Source of the DNA: Nitrospirota bacterium | GTDB lineage: Bacteria; Nitrospinota_A; UBA7883; JACRGQ01 | Length of the DNA: 51,084 nucleotides | Assembly (NCBI GenBank): GCA_024275955.1 | Contig: JAJRYD010000053.1 | Coordinates: forward strand, 1-51,084 | Direction of reading: 5' to 3' | Shown: in pieces, positions 8,529-17,836 of the stretch | How positions within the stretch are numbered: the first letter of the stretch is position 1 | Layout: every line of letters starts with the position of its first letter | Translations under genes and position numbers: made by a program | Notes under the pieces: model-generated | The model's database searches: none | What the model saw: only the letters and a program-made list of their open reading frames with translations | Told to the model about the DNA's origin: nothing

Positions 8529-10475
8529 CTAGAAAAACCTTATTATGAAATTAACCAGCCCGCCGATAAGTATAGCGGCGACTACCACGAATATATTTAC
8601 AGCTATAGCCTTGTTAAACCCAAGCTCCTTTATCATCACCATTGTATTGGAAAGGCAAGGCACAAACAAAGTTATTACCACAAGGCCGACAACCGTCTGG
8701 TAATAGTCAACCTCACCCGCATCGAACATATCTTTAAAATAAACAGCCCCGACCTCTCTGCGTGAAAGAACAAGTATAAAAACCTCCGCGACCTTTTCCG
8801 GCAAAGAAAGAAAACCAGAGACAACAGGCTTTAACACAGCGCGCAGTATCTGCAAAAGGCCGGTCTTTTCTAAAACGAACATAAAAAAGGCGGCGTAGAT
8901 AAACATCGGCACCGCTTCAAGCAAAAACCATTTAATGCGGTAGTAGGTTTTCTTCACGGTATTGCGCCAGTGGGGCCATTTGAATGTCGGCAGTTCAATA
9001 ATAAAGTCAGGCTTTCTGGCAGAAGGCATAAACCTGTTAAGCGCCACTCCAACAAGAATCTGCGTTGCCGACACGGAAACAATTACAATTAAAAGAGCCG
9101 AAAAAGGCGCGACGGCAAGAATGGCAAACATCACCCCAAGCTGAACGGCGCATGGAAACCCAAGAGCTATCAGAAACGAAGCTATAAACCGTTCGCGCGG
9201 TGTGTCCAGCATTCTTGTGGCAAGTGTCGCCATCGTGTTGCATCCAAAGCCAAGAACCATAGGTAAGACAGATTTACCGGAAAGGCCAAACGGGGTAAGC
9301 GCCCTGTTTAAAAGAACACCGAGGTTCGGGAGGTACCCAACATCCTCAAGAAAATTAACGATAAGAAAAAAAACCAGCAGTATAGGGATAACGGTGCCTA
9401 TAGCGTTAGCGACACCCATTGTAAGTATACCGAAATCGCCTACAAGAAACTCGTTTAGAAAAGGGTAAGGCAAAGCGTAGGAAACCGCATCGGTGATAGG
9501 AGTCAGTATATACAAATCAAGCGCAGTGGAAATCGCTGTCGCAATCGTCCCTACTCCGTAGAAAGTTACCCAGATAACTCCAAGCAGAATAGCCCACCCG
9601 AAAAAAGGATGCCTAGAAAGCTCGGCTATACGCTCTCCCATCTCGACCGGCTTGAGACCTTCTTTGTATGATACATTTTCATAAAGATTCGATGCCCAGT
9701 TTTCACGTGCCTTAAATATCTGGCTTCTTATTGAAAGCGGCGACGCTTGCCGATGTAGCCCTTTTAAAAGCTCCACTGCTTCGTTGAAAGCTTGGGAACC
9801 ATATTTCGATTTAAAACCAGTCCCCAACGCTTCATGGCCGGAGAGAAGCAAAAGAAGCTCTCCTTTGCTTGGCCGGTTTACTTCCGAGAACAGCGCCATA
9901 AGCTTTGAGAGAGCATCCTCTATAAACGCGGGATACTTCAAGCATGGGTCATGCGGTTTCGCGGAGATCGCGGCTGTCTCCAAACTTTTTAAGCCTACCC
10001 CGTAAACGGCGGCATCCTCCACCACTCTCATCCCCAGCGCGGAGGTAAGAACAAGGCTGTCTACTTTTAGGCCTTTTTTCTCCGCGTCATCCAGTTTGTT
10101 AATCGTAAAAACGGTAGGTATGCCAAGCTCCAGCAGTTGCGGCAAAAGGATAAGCGAGTTTTTCAGGTTTGTCGCGTCTCCGCAAAAAATTATCAGCTCC
10201 GGTTTTTCATCAATAAGCAGATCCCTTGTAACCCTCTCATCGTTTGAAAGAACATTGAGGGAGAATATTCCCGGCGTATCTATCACCTCGTATCTTTTAC
10301 CTAGAAAGTCGGCCTCTTTCCTCACCGCCTCGTAGGTTGTCTGCGAGTAGTTGGATACTATCGAATACGATTTGGAAAATTTATTGAATATTACCGATTT
10401 TCCGACGTTTGCCGGCCCAACGATGACCACTTTGCCGCTACTTTCACCGCCTTGCAATTTATTATTCTTTCCCAT
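8529..10475 (-). CDS. feoB: Ferrous iron transporter FeoB
   Basis: Inner membrane Fe(II) transporter of 648 residues, somewhat shorter than E. coli FeoB. The N-terminal G domain shows G1 GPANVGKS, G3 DTPG and G4 NKLD. After a helical linker come two gate-type repeats with LGFGCNTMATLATRMLDTPRER and SRREVGAVYFKDM, plus FVPCLSNTMVMIKELG. The sequence is of the shorter FeoB clade. It is first in the operon; a TATAAT at 10509-10504 on the minus strand is a plausible -10 element. The upstream region is shared with the divergent lpxC fusion gene. Confidence 0.93.
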   Translation of the reverse strand: MGKNNKLQGGESSGKVVIVGPANVGKSVIFNKFSKSYSIVSNYSQTTYEAVRKEADFLGKRYEVIDTPGIFSLNVLSNDERVTRDLLIDEKPELIIFCGDATNLKNSLILLPQLLELGIPTVFTINKLDDAEKKGLKVDSLVLTSALGMRVVEDAAVYGVGLKSLETAAISAKPHDPCLKYPAFIEDALSKLMALFSEVNRPSKGELLLLLSGHEALGTGFKSKYGSQAFNEAVELLKGLHRQASPLSIRSQIFKARENWASNLYENVSYKEGLKPVEMGERIAELSRHPFFGWAILLGVIWVTFYGVGTIATAISTALDLYILTPITDAVSYALPYPFLNEFLVGDFGILTMGVANAIGTVIPILLVFFLIVNFLEDVGYLPNLGVLLNRALTPFGLSGKSVLPMVLGFGCNTMATLATRMLDTPRERFIASFLIALGFPCAVQLGVMFAILAVAPFSALLIVIVSVSATQILVGVALNRFMPSARKPDFIIELPTFKWPHWRNTVKKTYYRIKWFLLEAVPMFIYAAFFMFVLEKTGLLQILRAVLKPVVSGFLSLPEKVAEVFILVLSRREVGAVYFKDMFDAGEVDYYQTVVGLVVITLFVPCLSNTMVMIKELGFNKAIAVNIFVVVAAILIGGLVNFIIRFF

Positions 10476-10672
10476 ATAAAGGTTGTCCTATTTCAGAAAG
10501 TTCATTATATGACATACCATAGGGTAAAAACCGCTCTATTAAGGCGATTTGCAATGGTTAAGCTCTGCCCGAATATGATGGAACAAAGACCGCTTCCCCC
10601 TGAAAAAAAAATATTTTATTTATGCCGATTCTTTGCTTTTTGGGCAAATTGTATATAGGTTAGAATACTGTG

Positions 10673-12688
10673 ATGTCGAAAAAGTCCAGCATTCTCGTAG
10701 TTGACGACGAGAAGAATATAACCGAATCGTTAAGCGATATTCTCGCCGACGAAGGATACAAGGTAGCAAGCTCCGAGAGCGGCGACGAAGCGCTGGAAAT
10801 GCTGATGAAACAGCCGTACGACCTTGTCCTTCTCGATATATGGCTTCCCGGCAGAAGAGACGGCCTTCAGACCTTACGCGAAATCCAGAAACGCAACATT
10901 AATACCGAAGTAATAATGATATCCGGGCATGGGTCGATTGATACCGCGGTTAGAGCTACAAAGCTTGGAGCGTTTGACTTTATAGAAAAACCGCTGTCGC
11001 TTGGAACCGTGCTTGAAGCTATAAAATCGGCTTTGAAAAACCGCAAGTCAAGAAACTCCGATAATTCCGGTTTGGGCGAATACAGCTATATAGCCAAAAG
11101 CCCTGCCATGAAAGAGATAAGCCGTACCATTATTGATGCCTCGAAATCGAACAGACCTATTCTCCTTAAAGGCGAGTATGGAACGGGCAAAGAATATACC
11201 GCGATGTATATCCACAAAAAAAGCAAACGAAGCGGCAACCCGTTTATAAAAGTAGACTGCACCACTCTTGGCCTGCCGGCGTTTGAAAGGCTTTTCGGCT
11301 CTATCAAGGAAAACCCCGAAAAAAGCGGCTCAAATTTTTCGAAACTTTTCGGCACCGTTTACCTCTTAAACCCACAGCTACTAGATAAAAAACTCCAATC
11401 ACCTCTAAAAAAGTTTATCGAGGCATCGACAAAAAGAGCAGATGAATCGCTCGCGTTCATCGTCGGGCTTACGCCGGGCCGAAAGGATAATTTGGAATCT
11501 GTAGAATCTTTAAAACCTATCTCCACAGATTATGTGATAGATCTCCCCGCGCTTAGAAACAGGGGAGACGACATAGAAAAGCTTATAAACCATTTTTTTG
11601 AAAACGCGGCGGAAGATTTCGACAAGCAGGATCTTCTTCTCTCTAAAAAAGCTTTCGGCAGGATGCTCTCTTATCCATGGCCCGGCAACGTGCGGGAACT
11701 GCAAACCACGATTGAAAACATGGTTATGGCGTCTACTTCCGAACAGATAGAACAAAAAGATATCCCTTTTGGCGGTTCCATAGCCAAAGCTGTTGCCGAT
11801 ACCGGCAAGACCGGAGGCGGAAAAGGCAAAAGCAAAAAAACAAAAACCTCCGTCGCGCAGAAAACCATCGCCCAAAGCGCCGTGATTACAGGCCTTGGCC
11901 TTCACTCGGGCAGAAAAACCGGCCTTATCATTTCGCCTCTTCCGCCTAACAGCGGAATAATTTTTAGCGACATCGCAACCGGCAAGCAGTTGTTGGCAAC
12001 TCTGGAGAACGTCGAATCGACCGAATACGCGACAGCACTCAAGTTTGAGCAGGTAGAGATAAAAACAATAGAGCATATAATGGCAACACTCCATATGTAC
12101 GGCATCACAAACGCGCTCTTAAAGGTAAACGACGAGATTCCTATTATGGACGGTTCCGCCGTCAAATTTTGTCATCTTATAGAAAACTCCGGCGTACTGG
12201 AGCAAGACGACACGATAGAACCGATAATTATTAAAGAAAAAATCGTCGAGGGCGAAATTGGCGACAACGAGCGGTACATAATGATAGAGCCTTCAAGCAG
12301 GCTAAGCGTAGAATACAGGATGGAATACCCGCAACCTATCGGCAAGCTCTGCGCGCGGTATAAGGAGAATGGAGTGCAAAGCTTTAAGAACGATGTCGCG
12401 CCTGCCCGCACGTTCGGCTTTATCGACGATATCAAACAGTTCGAAGATAAGGGCCTCGCCGAAGGGGGAAAGCTGACGAATGTAATTCTGGTTGACAATG
12501 AAAAGATCGTAAATACCACGCTCCGGTTTGAAGACGAGTTCGCCAGGCATAAAATACTCGACATTCTTGGAGATTTCTATCTGCTTGGAAGACCTATTAT
12601 AGGAAAGATAACAGCCAACTTAAGCGGGCATTTTACAAATATAGCGATACTCAAAAAAATATACGCCGAGTATGTCGAAAAAAATTAA
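10673..12688 (+). CDS. lpxC: Response regulator - degenerate AAA - LpxC fusion
   Basis: A 671-residue protein with three parts. Residues 1-120 are a complete receiver domain (DDE at 11-13, phosphoacceptor Asp55 in LLDIWLPG, ISGHG, EKP). About 140-370 follow the NtrC-type AAA pattern: GEYGTGKE in the Walker A place and PWPGNVREL near the end. The GAFTGA loop, the Walker B acidic pair (now TVYLLNPQ) and the arginine finger region are lost, and there is no DNA-binding Fis domain. After a Gly/Lys-rich linker, about 395-671 is LpxC, the zinc deacetylase that commits to lipid A. It has TIEHIM, PIMDGSA, ARTFGF, RHKILDILGD and LSGHFTN, so the zinc ligands and catalytic residues are present. I chose ATG 10673; GTG 10670 is possible. 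purN, DUF523, lolA and rseP follow on the same strand. Confidence 0.93.
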   Translation: MSKKSSILVVDDEKNITESLSDILADEGYKVASSESGDEALEMLMKQPYDLVLLDIWLPGRRDGLQTLREIQKRNINTEVIMISGHGSIDTAVRATKLGAFDFIEKPLSLGTVLEAIKSALKNRKSRNSDNSGLGEYSYIAKSPAMKEISRTIIDASKSNRPILLKGEYGTGKEYTAMYIHKKSKRSGNPFIKVDCTTLGLPAFERLFGSIKENPEKSGSNFSKLFGTVYLLNPQLLDKKLQSPLKKFIEASTKRADESLAFIVGLTPGRKDNLESVESLKPISTDYVIDLPALRNRGDDIEKLINHFFENAAEDFDKQDLLLSKKAFGRMLSYPWPGNVRELQTTIENMVMASTSEQIEQKDIPFGGSIAKAVADTGKTGGGKGKSKKTKTSVAQKTIAQSAVITGLGLHSGRKTGLIISPLPPNSGIIFSDIATGKQLLATLENVESTEYATALKFEQVEIKTIEHIMATLHMYGITNALLKVNDEIPIMDGSAVKFCHLIENSGVLEQDDTIEPIIIKEKIVEGEIGDNERYIMIEPSSRLSVEYRMEYPQPIGKLCARYKENGVQSFKNDVAPARTFGFIDDIKQFEDKGLAEGGKLTNVILVDNEKIVNTTLRFEDEFARHKILDILGDFYLLGRPIIGKITANLSGHFTNIAILKKIYAEYVEKN

Positions 12689-12716
12689 ACAGCTCTAACA
12701 TAACCTTAAAGAATTA

Positions 12717-13295
12717 ATGCATAAATACGCCGTACTCGTTTCTGGCCGAGGTAGCAACCTTGAGGCGATAATCAATTCCGTAAAAAAAGGTATCGTGCCA
12801 AGCATGCCGTCGATGGTGCTTACCGATAACTCTTCGGCAAAAGCTCTGGAGTTCGCTAAAAAAGCCGGAATCGAAACCTGCTTTGTAGACCCAAAGCTCC
12901 ACAAAGGCAAAAAAAGAATGGGCGATGAGATAGTAAGACTGCTTAAAGCAAAAGGAATCGACACAATCTGCCTTGCCGGATTTATGAGAATCATAGGAAA
13001 AAACGTAGTCGAAGCATTTCCAAGAAGAATCATAAACATACACCCTTCTCTATTGCCTATGTTTCCCGGCCTTGAAGCCCAGAGGCAGGCGCTTGACGCT
13101 GGAGCGGCTGTGTCCGGCTGTACCGTTCATTTTGTGGATGAGGGTATCGACACAGGAACGATAATAGAGCAGTCGCGCGTCGATGTGCTGAAAAACGATA
13201 CCGTGGAAACACTCTCGGCCAGAATACTTGAGCGGGAGCATGCCGTCTATCCGCGCGTACTGGCAAGCCTACTTAACGGAAGCCTCTTAAGTTGA
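12717..13295 (+). CDS. purN: Phosphoribosylglycinamide formyltransferase
   Basis: Transfers formyl from 10-formyl-THF to GAR in purine synthesis. The 192-residue length is normal. Visible motifs: VLVSGRGSNLEAII at the N-terminus, ICLAGFMRIIGKNVV, NIHPSLLPMFPG with the catalytic Asn and His, and the loop CTVHFVDEGIDTGTII with the catalytic Asp. The gene follows the lpxC fusion by 28 bases and its TGA overlaps a possible TTG start of the next gene. Confidence 0.95.
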   Translation: MHKYAVLVSGRGSNLEAIINSVKKGIVPSMPSMVLTDNSSAKALEFAKKAGIETCFVDPKLHKGKKRMGDEIVRLLKAKGIDTICLAGFMRIIGKNVVEAFPRRIINIHPSLLPMFPGLEAQRQALDAGAAVSGCTVHFVDEGIDTGTIIEQSRVDVLKNDTVETLSARILEREHAVYPRVLASLLNGSLLS

Positions 13296-13324
13296 AAAAA
13301 GATAATAAGCCGCCCCTGTATGAT

Positions 13325-13726
13325 ATGGTATCGGCCTGCCTTATCGGCGTAAACTGCAGGTGGAACGGAGAAAAAAAAGAAAACAAAAAAATGAGCAAGC
13401 TTTTTTTAAGCGGAAGGCTGATTCCATTCTGTCCTGAACTTCTGGCCGGTTTTGGCACTCCGCGCGAAAAGGTTACAATCGACGGCAAAGACGGTTTTGA
13501 GGTAATAAAAGGCAGAGGACGCATGGTAACAGAAAGCGGAAAGGACTGCACCGAAAAAATGCTGGAAGGAGCGAAACAGACGGCAAAATTCGCTGAAATA
13601 GTGGAGCCGGACAAAATATACCTCAAAGCAAAAAGCCCCTCCTGCGGGGTTTTAGCAGACAGAATAACAGGAGTGACAGCCGCCCTTTTGAAAGAAAAAA
13701 ATTTAAACTTGGCAGAAGTGCCATGA
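13325..13726 (+). CDS. DUF523 family protein
   Basis: A small cytosolic protein of unknown function with the DUF523 features: VSACLIGVNCRWNG at the start, FCPELLAGFGTPRE, and the Cys-containing KAKSPSCGV. Conserved cysteines suggest metal or cluster binding, but no role is established. The family normally starts just before VSACL, so I use ATG 13325; a TTG at 13292 overlapping the purN stop would add 11 residues. Its stop overlaps the lolA start (ATGA), so the two are coupled. Confidence 0.85.
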   Translation: MVSACLIGVNCRWNGEKKENKKMSKLFLSGRLIPFCPELLAGFGTPREKVTIDGKDGFEVIKGRGRMVTESGKDCTEKMLEGAKQTAKFAEIVEPDKIYLKAKSPSCGVLADRITGVTAALLKEKNLNLAEVP

Positions 13727-14403
13727 CCAAAATAATCGCTCTATCTCTCATGCTCGCTCTCTCCGCGCCGGACGCTGATAAGCTGGAGAAAACCGCCATA
13801 GATACTATCGAAAAGGTTGAGGCCGGTTTTTTTAGGACAAAAACCTTTTCGGCAGATTTCATGCAGGTATTCCACGATACCGCGATAGGGGAGGAAAGAA
13901 TTTCGACAGGGACGGTAATCATGGCAAAGCCTCTAAAGATGAAGTGGCACTACGAAAAGCAGTACGAGCAGATGATATACTCCGACGGCAAAACGATATC
14001 TATCTATGTTCCAAAAGATAAGCAGGTAATGGTGGAGCCTATCGGAAATATCGTCGGCTCAAGATCTCCGATACTTTTTCTCGCCGGAACATACAGGCTT
14101 TCCGAGCTTTTTTATGTAAATTTGGAACAAGAAGAAAATAACGTTAGAATGGGCGGCACCGTTAGGCTCGTCCTTATCCCAAAGGAGGAATCGGCGAGTG
14201 TTACCAAAATCGTGATCGGCGTGAATAAAGAGGACTGGTTAATCAGCTCTTTTTCGCTTTACGACTGGACGAATAACAGAACTGACGTGTTTTTTACGAA
14301 TCTTAAAACGAACATAGGTATCGAAGAGAGCATATTTATTTTTAACAGGCCCAAAGGCGTAGAACAGGTAGAAATGCCACGGCTTGATTTTGGAGTAGAA
14401 TAA
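13723..14403 (+). CDS. lolA: Outer-membrane lipoprotein carrier LolA
   Basis: A periplasmic carrier that moves lipoproteins from LolCDE to the outer membrane. It has a short signal peptide (MTKIIALSLMLALSAPDA) and the LolA fold pattern: FSADFMQVF, GTVIMAKPLKMKWHYE, and YSDGKTISIYVPKDKQV. 226 residues is usual. It overlaps DUF523 by 4 bases and precedes rseP by 3 bases. Gene content of this run points to outer-membrane biogenesis. Confidence 0.85.
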   Translation: MTKIIALSLMLALSAPDADKLEKTAIDTIEKVEAGFFRTKTFSADFMQVFHDTAIGEERISTGTVIMAKPLKMKWHYEKQYEQMIYSDGKTISIYVPKDKQVMVEPIGNIVGSRSPILFLAGTYRLSELFYVNLEQEENNVRMGGTVRLVLIPKEESASVTKIVIGVNKEDWLISSFSLYDWTNNRTDVFFTNLKTNIGIEESIFIFNRPKGVEQVEMPRLDFGVE

Positions 14404-14406
14404 AAA

Positions 14407-15480
14407 ATGGTTACCATCCTCGCATCGGTTTTTGTACTTGGAATACTTATCATTGTCCACGAGTTCGGTCATTTCTGGATGGCCCGCAAGATGGGCGTCG
14501 GCGTGGAGATATTCTCCATAGGATTTGGAAAGGCTATCTACAAAAGAAAAATCGGTGAAACGGAGTTTCTCGTATCTTGGATACCGCTTGGCGGTTATGT
14601 AAAAATGATCGGCGACGAAGAAGAAGAGGCAGGCGATGAACCGCAAAAACATGCCGACCCAAAGCTGGCATATAACAACAAACCGATATGGAGAAGACTG
14701 CTCATCGTTTCGGCCGGCCCGATTGCCAACCTTCTTTTCGCAGTATTTATATTCGCGCTTGTACATATGATCGGCTTTGAAATCCCAGACACAAAGATAA
14801 AAAACATACTTGAAAACTCTCCAGCAGAAAGAGCCGGCATGGTGGAAGGCGACCGGATAGTCGAAATAGACGAAATAACAATAACAAAATGGAACGAACT
14901 GGTAGAGACAATAAGCAAGTCGCCCGGCAGGGAGCTGACGGTAAAGGTGGAGCGCGGCGGCGGAACAACAACCTACCTGAAAATAACCCCAGCGACTGAA
15001 GTTTCGAAAACTATCTTTGGTGAAAAAATAGAAGTCGGCAAAGTAGGTATAAGCCCAGATTCGATTTTTATACGATACAACCCTTTCGAAGCTGTCTATC
15101 TCGGCGCCAAAAAAACATGGGAGATTATCTACCTCACAGGCCTTGTCGTTGTAAAAATATTTCAAAATATCGTACCTGCGGATACTATCGGCGGGCCGCT
15201 TATGATTTTTAAAATAGCCGGAGATCAGGCCGAAGCCGGCCTTATACCTCTTCTTATGTTCATGGGCGTACTCTCGGTCAACCTCGGTATTCTAAATCTT
15301 CTGCCTGTGCCGGTACTAGACGGCGGGCATCTGGTTTTCCTTGCCATCGAGGCGGTAAAGGGAAGCCCTATAAGCCTAAAGGGAAGGGAGATAGCGCAAC
15401 AGGTTGGGATGTTCCTTTTGCTTATGCTTATGGCTTTCGCGTTTTACAACGACATCACGCGCTTCCTTACCGATAGCTGA
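14407..15480 (+). CDS. rseP: Site-2 intramembrane zinc protease RseP
   Basis: A membrane metalloprotease that cleaves anti-sigma factors and leftover signal peptides. Seen: the HEFGH zinc motif in the first membrane segment (about residues 19-23), one PDZ domain at about 120-200 (NSPAERAGMVEGDRI), and the third zinc ligand motif NLLPVPVLDGGH near the end. 357 residues fits the single-PDZ form; E. coli RseP has two. No sigma-E or anti-sigma gene lies nearby. Confidence 0.93.
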   Translation: MVTILASVFVLGILIIVHEFGHFWMARKMGVGVEIFSIGFGKAIYKRKIGETEFLVSWIPLGGYVKMIGDEEEEAGDEPQKHADPKLAYNNKPIWRRLLIVSAGPIANLLFAVFIFALVHMIGFEIPDTKIKNILENSPAERAGMVEGDRIVEIDEITITKWNELVETISKSPGRELTVKVERGGGTTTYLKITPATEVSKTIFGEKIEVGKVGISPDSIFIRYNPFEAVYLGAKKTWEIIYLTGLVVVKIFQNIVPADTIGGPLMIFKIAGDQAEAGLIPLLMFMGVLSVNLGILNLLPVPVLDGGHLVFLAIEAVKGSPISLKGREIAQQVGMFLLLMLMAFAFYNDITRFLTDS

Positions 15481-15642
15481 TGTAATGCTATTGCTGTTAT
15501 TTCAAGCCAAGCCGTAGTCAGCCGCGAACTTGCAGTAAACTAAACAACTGGAGCGAATCTATTTTGACAAAAGATATAATTACATTCAAAAAAGCCGGCC
15601 TAACCAAAATAGTGTTGCCCAAGCCGCTATCTATAAATTTAT

Positions 15643-15680
15643 TGACAATATATTGTCATAAATGGAGAATGGCTCATAAT
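15643..15680 (+). promoter_or_regulatory. Promoter with a 16-bp palindrome upstream of the PilZ gene
   Basis: TGACAATATATTGTCA at 15643-15658 is a perfect palindrome. It overlaps a TTGTCA -35 box (15653-15658) spaced 16 bases from CATAAT (15675-15680); a TTGACA at 15642 spaced 17 from GAGAAT is an alternative. A repressor bound to the palindrome would block the promoter. The rest of 15481-15726 shows no gene. Confidence 0.5.
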
Positions 15681-15726
15681 ATTTTGCCAGATATTTTACA
15701 AAAAACATGCTTTAGGTGGAGCTGAA

Positions 15727-16452
15727 ATGGGAATTTTAGACATATTCAAAAGCTCCGGCCAAAAAAAAGATTACACTACCGATGATCTTATCCTTTTAGA
15801 GGAGATATCTGAACATCTAAAAACGATAGAGCCTAAGAATGTTCAATGGTCGGTGCAGATAAACGGCAGAGGCCCGCATTATAAAAGTTTTTTCGCAGGC
15901 CCTTCCAAAAAAAGAAAGGATGGTCTCCTTATTGACGTTCTAATGCCGGATGCCGGCAACAGCCTTTTAAGAGATAAAAAAAACCTGAACGTCTACTACA
16001 GGTACGAGGGAGCCGAATATTCTTTTACCGCCAGATACCTCGGAGATGAAAAAGGCGAGTTCGACTCACTCGTAATATCCCGCCCAGAAAGGATAAAGAA
16101 GAAGCAGAAAAGGAAAGCCTACAGAGTCGACACGACGGTATCTATGCCTATCCGTGTTCAGCTTGATAACGACACCGAAGAAGTAGCCGACTTAAGCGTC
16201 GGCGGCTTCTCTTTTTACACAAACCTGAACCTAGATAGATACAGAACAAGCAGTGACCCTCTAAGGTTTACCCTAAAAATACCGTCTCAAAATAAAGTGA
16301 TGGAAATGGCCGGTGTCGTTCGGATATTTAATTTCATCCCTTCAAAACGAAAAAGCAAATGTGCCATAGAGTTTATAAAACCTAAAGAAAAAGATATCCA
16401 GACGATTTCAAAGTACATCATGGGGCGACAGCGGGAAATACTCAACAGATAA
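15727..16452 (+). CDS. PilZ-domain protein, probable c-di-GMP receptor
   Basis: A 241-residue soluble protein. The N-terminal half (about 20-120) resembles the YcgR-type flagellar-brake N-domain. The C-terminal PilZ domain carries the c-di-GMP motifs RKAYR (RxxxR) at about 131-135 and DLSVGGFSF (DxSxxG) at about 158-166. It probably binds c-di-GMP and adjusts motility or surface behaviour. The flagellar operon lies 0.6 kb further on the other strand. An operator-like palindrome sits in its promoter. Confidence 0.85.
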   Translation: MGILDIFKSSGQKKDYTTDDLILLEEISEHLKTIEPKNVQWSVQINGRGPHYKSFFAGPSKKRKDGLLIDVLMPDAGNSLLRDKKNLNVYYRYEGAEYSFTARYLGDEKGEFDSLVISRPERIKKKQKRKAYRVDTTVSMPIRVQLDNDTEEVADLSVGGFSFYTNLNLDRYRTSSDPLRFTLKIPSQNKVMEMAGVVRIFNFIPSKRKSKCAIEFIKPKEKDIQTISKYIMGRQREILNR

Positions 16453-16493
16453 GCATGTTGACAGACTAAAAAAGTTTAGAGGCTAAAATTTAA

Positions 16494-16682
16494 ATGGAAC
16501 TTTTCTTTTCAGCTATTGGCCTTCTTCTTATTTTCGAAGGCCTGCCTTACTTTATCAACCCCGAAGGAATGCAGAAAATGGCCGAGCTTATGCGTGATGC
16601 CAACCCTGGCACGCTAAGGACGGGTGGCTTTCTTCTGATGATTACAGGGCTTATGATTCTTTATGTTTTCAGTAGCAGTTAA
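16494..16682 (+). CDS. DUF2065 family small membrane protein
   Basis: 62 residues with two hydrophobic segments (about 3-20 and 44-60) joined by PEGMQKMAELMRDANPGTLRTGG, the pattern of the DUF2065 (YjeT-like) family. Function unknown. It follows the PilZ gene by 41 bases and may share its transcript. Confidence 0.75.
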   Translation: MELFFSAIGLLLIFEGLPYFINPEGMQKMAELMRDANPGTLRTGGFLLMITGLMILYVFSSS

Positions 16683-16992
16683 AAAAATTTATAGCCCCTA
16701 CACTCTTTCGCGTCAGCTCTAGGCAAAAAAGATTTCAACGCAGTAACGGCAACCCCCTGCACAATGCTACTAAGATATTCCAGAGCGTATGCCGCACTCC
16801 TTTTTCTTGCGATTTCCAAAGAGTTAAAAACCGATATTAGCCTTTATTTGCAACATGAAATGACTTTTTCAGGGGCGACTACTTAAAGAAAACAATCTAC
16901 CATTAACCTGCTTTTGGTCCGGTTTCGATAAGATTGTTCTACCTTCGGCCTCCGCGACAGCGTACGGGGGAAGGCGCAAGTATCGAGTGTGC

Positions 16993-17043
16993 CGGTGTGA
17001 GCCATGCAGGGTTTCTTTTTCCCTGCAAAGAGCTGGTTCACCG
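16993..17043. other. Strong extended hairpin in the gap between DUF2065 and fliW
   Basis: Inner stem TGCAGGG / CCCTGCA (17005-17011, 17021-17027) is flanked by a second stem TGAGCCA / TGGTTCA (16998-17004, 17034-17040) and CGG / CCG. No T run follows on either strand, so it is not a plain intrinsic terminator. The remaining bases of 16683-17070 hold no gene I can support. Confidence 0.45.
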
Positions 17044-17070
17044 CATCACAAAAATCTCTAAAAAGTTTTG

Positions 17071-17502
17071 CTACTCGTCTGGGAAAATTCGGTGCTTCGT
17101 GTCGTATCTCATATCGTGAAGAATTACCTGCTTTCCAATAAGCTTTCCCTTATGGATAACTATCGGCCCCTGCATATTGGCGGTCATCAGCCTCGGCTCA
17201 TCTGGGATGGTGACTATTACTCTTATTATCAGGTCTTCCTTTTTTTCCGCCCTTAGCTCCTCTTGGTCCGCATCGCTAAGCTCAAACTCGTACTCCTCGG
17301 AAACGAGGAACGGGTCGACCATTATGAACCCAAGATCTTTGTGTTCTATAGATTGAAAAAGTTCAAACTCGGTACCTTCCATAAATGGAAGAAAAACAAA
17401 TTTCTCTGCCTGCCCAAAACCTATAAGACCTCCGTTTATCTGGATCGTCTTTTCTTTATCTATTTCGACATCGCCATGCCTTGCCGTTTCGATAATCATC
17501 AT
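17071..17502 (-). CDS. fliW: Flagellar assembly factor FliW
   Basis: FliW binds flagellin and also CsrA, releasing CsrA repression of flagellin translation when flagellin is free. The 143-residue sequence has the FliW pattern: [42 protein letters not shown] and [13 protein letters not shown] 17502 overlaps the csrA stop (ATGATGA), so translation is coupled to csrA. The reading frame stays open another 101 codons upstream, through all of csrA, to an ATG at 17805 with a strong ribosome site; see the separate entry. Confidence 0.9.
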   Translation of the reverse strand: MMIIETARHGDVEIDKEKTIQINGGLIGFGQAEKFVFLPFMEGTEFELFQSIEHKDLGFIMVDPFLVSEEYEFELSDADQEELRAEKKEDLIIRVIVTIPDEPRLMTANMQGPIVIHKGKLIGKQVILHDMRYDTKHRIFPDE

Positions 17503-17741
17503 TTTTTCCGGCCTATGTTCTTCATCAGGTCGCCAAGTTTGTCTATATCTATTTTCTGCCACGATGATGCCAGAAGATTTTCTTCCTGAATCCGCAAAAA
17601 GACCTCTTCCCTGTGTATTGACATCGACTTGGGCGCTTCCACTCCTATCCTTACCGCTCCACCCCTTATCCCCATTACCCTTATCTTTATCTCGTCCCCT
17701 ACGTTTATCGATTCTCCGACCTTCCTGGTCAATACAAGCAT
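17499..17741 (-). CDS. csrA: Carbon storage regulator CsrA
   Basis: An RNA-binding regulator that blocks ribosome access at GGA motifs. The 80-residue sequence starts [15 protein letters not shown], with [19 protein letters not shown] at 37-55 containing the RNA-contact Arg and the FliW-contact region; the C-terminal tail is long. GGA motifs lie in its own ribosome site and in the one at 17811-17816, so self-repression is possible. It is the usual csrA-fliW pair at the end of a flgKL operon. Confidence 0.95.
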   Translation of the reverse strand: MLVLTRKVGESINVGDEIKIRVMGIRGGAVRIGVEAPKSMSIHREEVFLRIQEENLLASSWQKIDIDKLGDLMKNIGRKK

Positions 17742-17805
17742 ACCTGCTCTCCAAATCTTTTTGAGGTTTTCGTTCTACTGTTTTAACTCTGTTTAGACTA
17801 TTCAT
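17503..17805 (-). other. Open frame antiphase to csrA, continuous with fliW
   Basis: ATG 17805 follows AAGGAG by a good spacing and opens a frame without a stop through csrA into fliW. It would give FliW a basic Arg/Lys/Gly-rich extension of 101 residues. It could instead be an initiation site for a coupling leader, or chance. I do not count it as part of FliW. Confidence 0.3.
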
Positions 17806-17836
17806 TGACTCTCCTTAATTCAAGTTCAATTTCTCT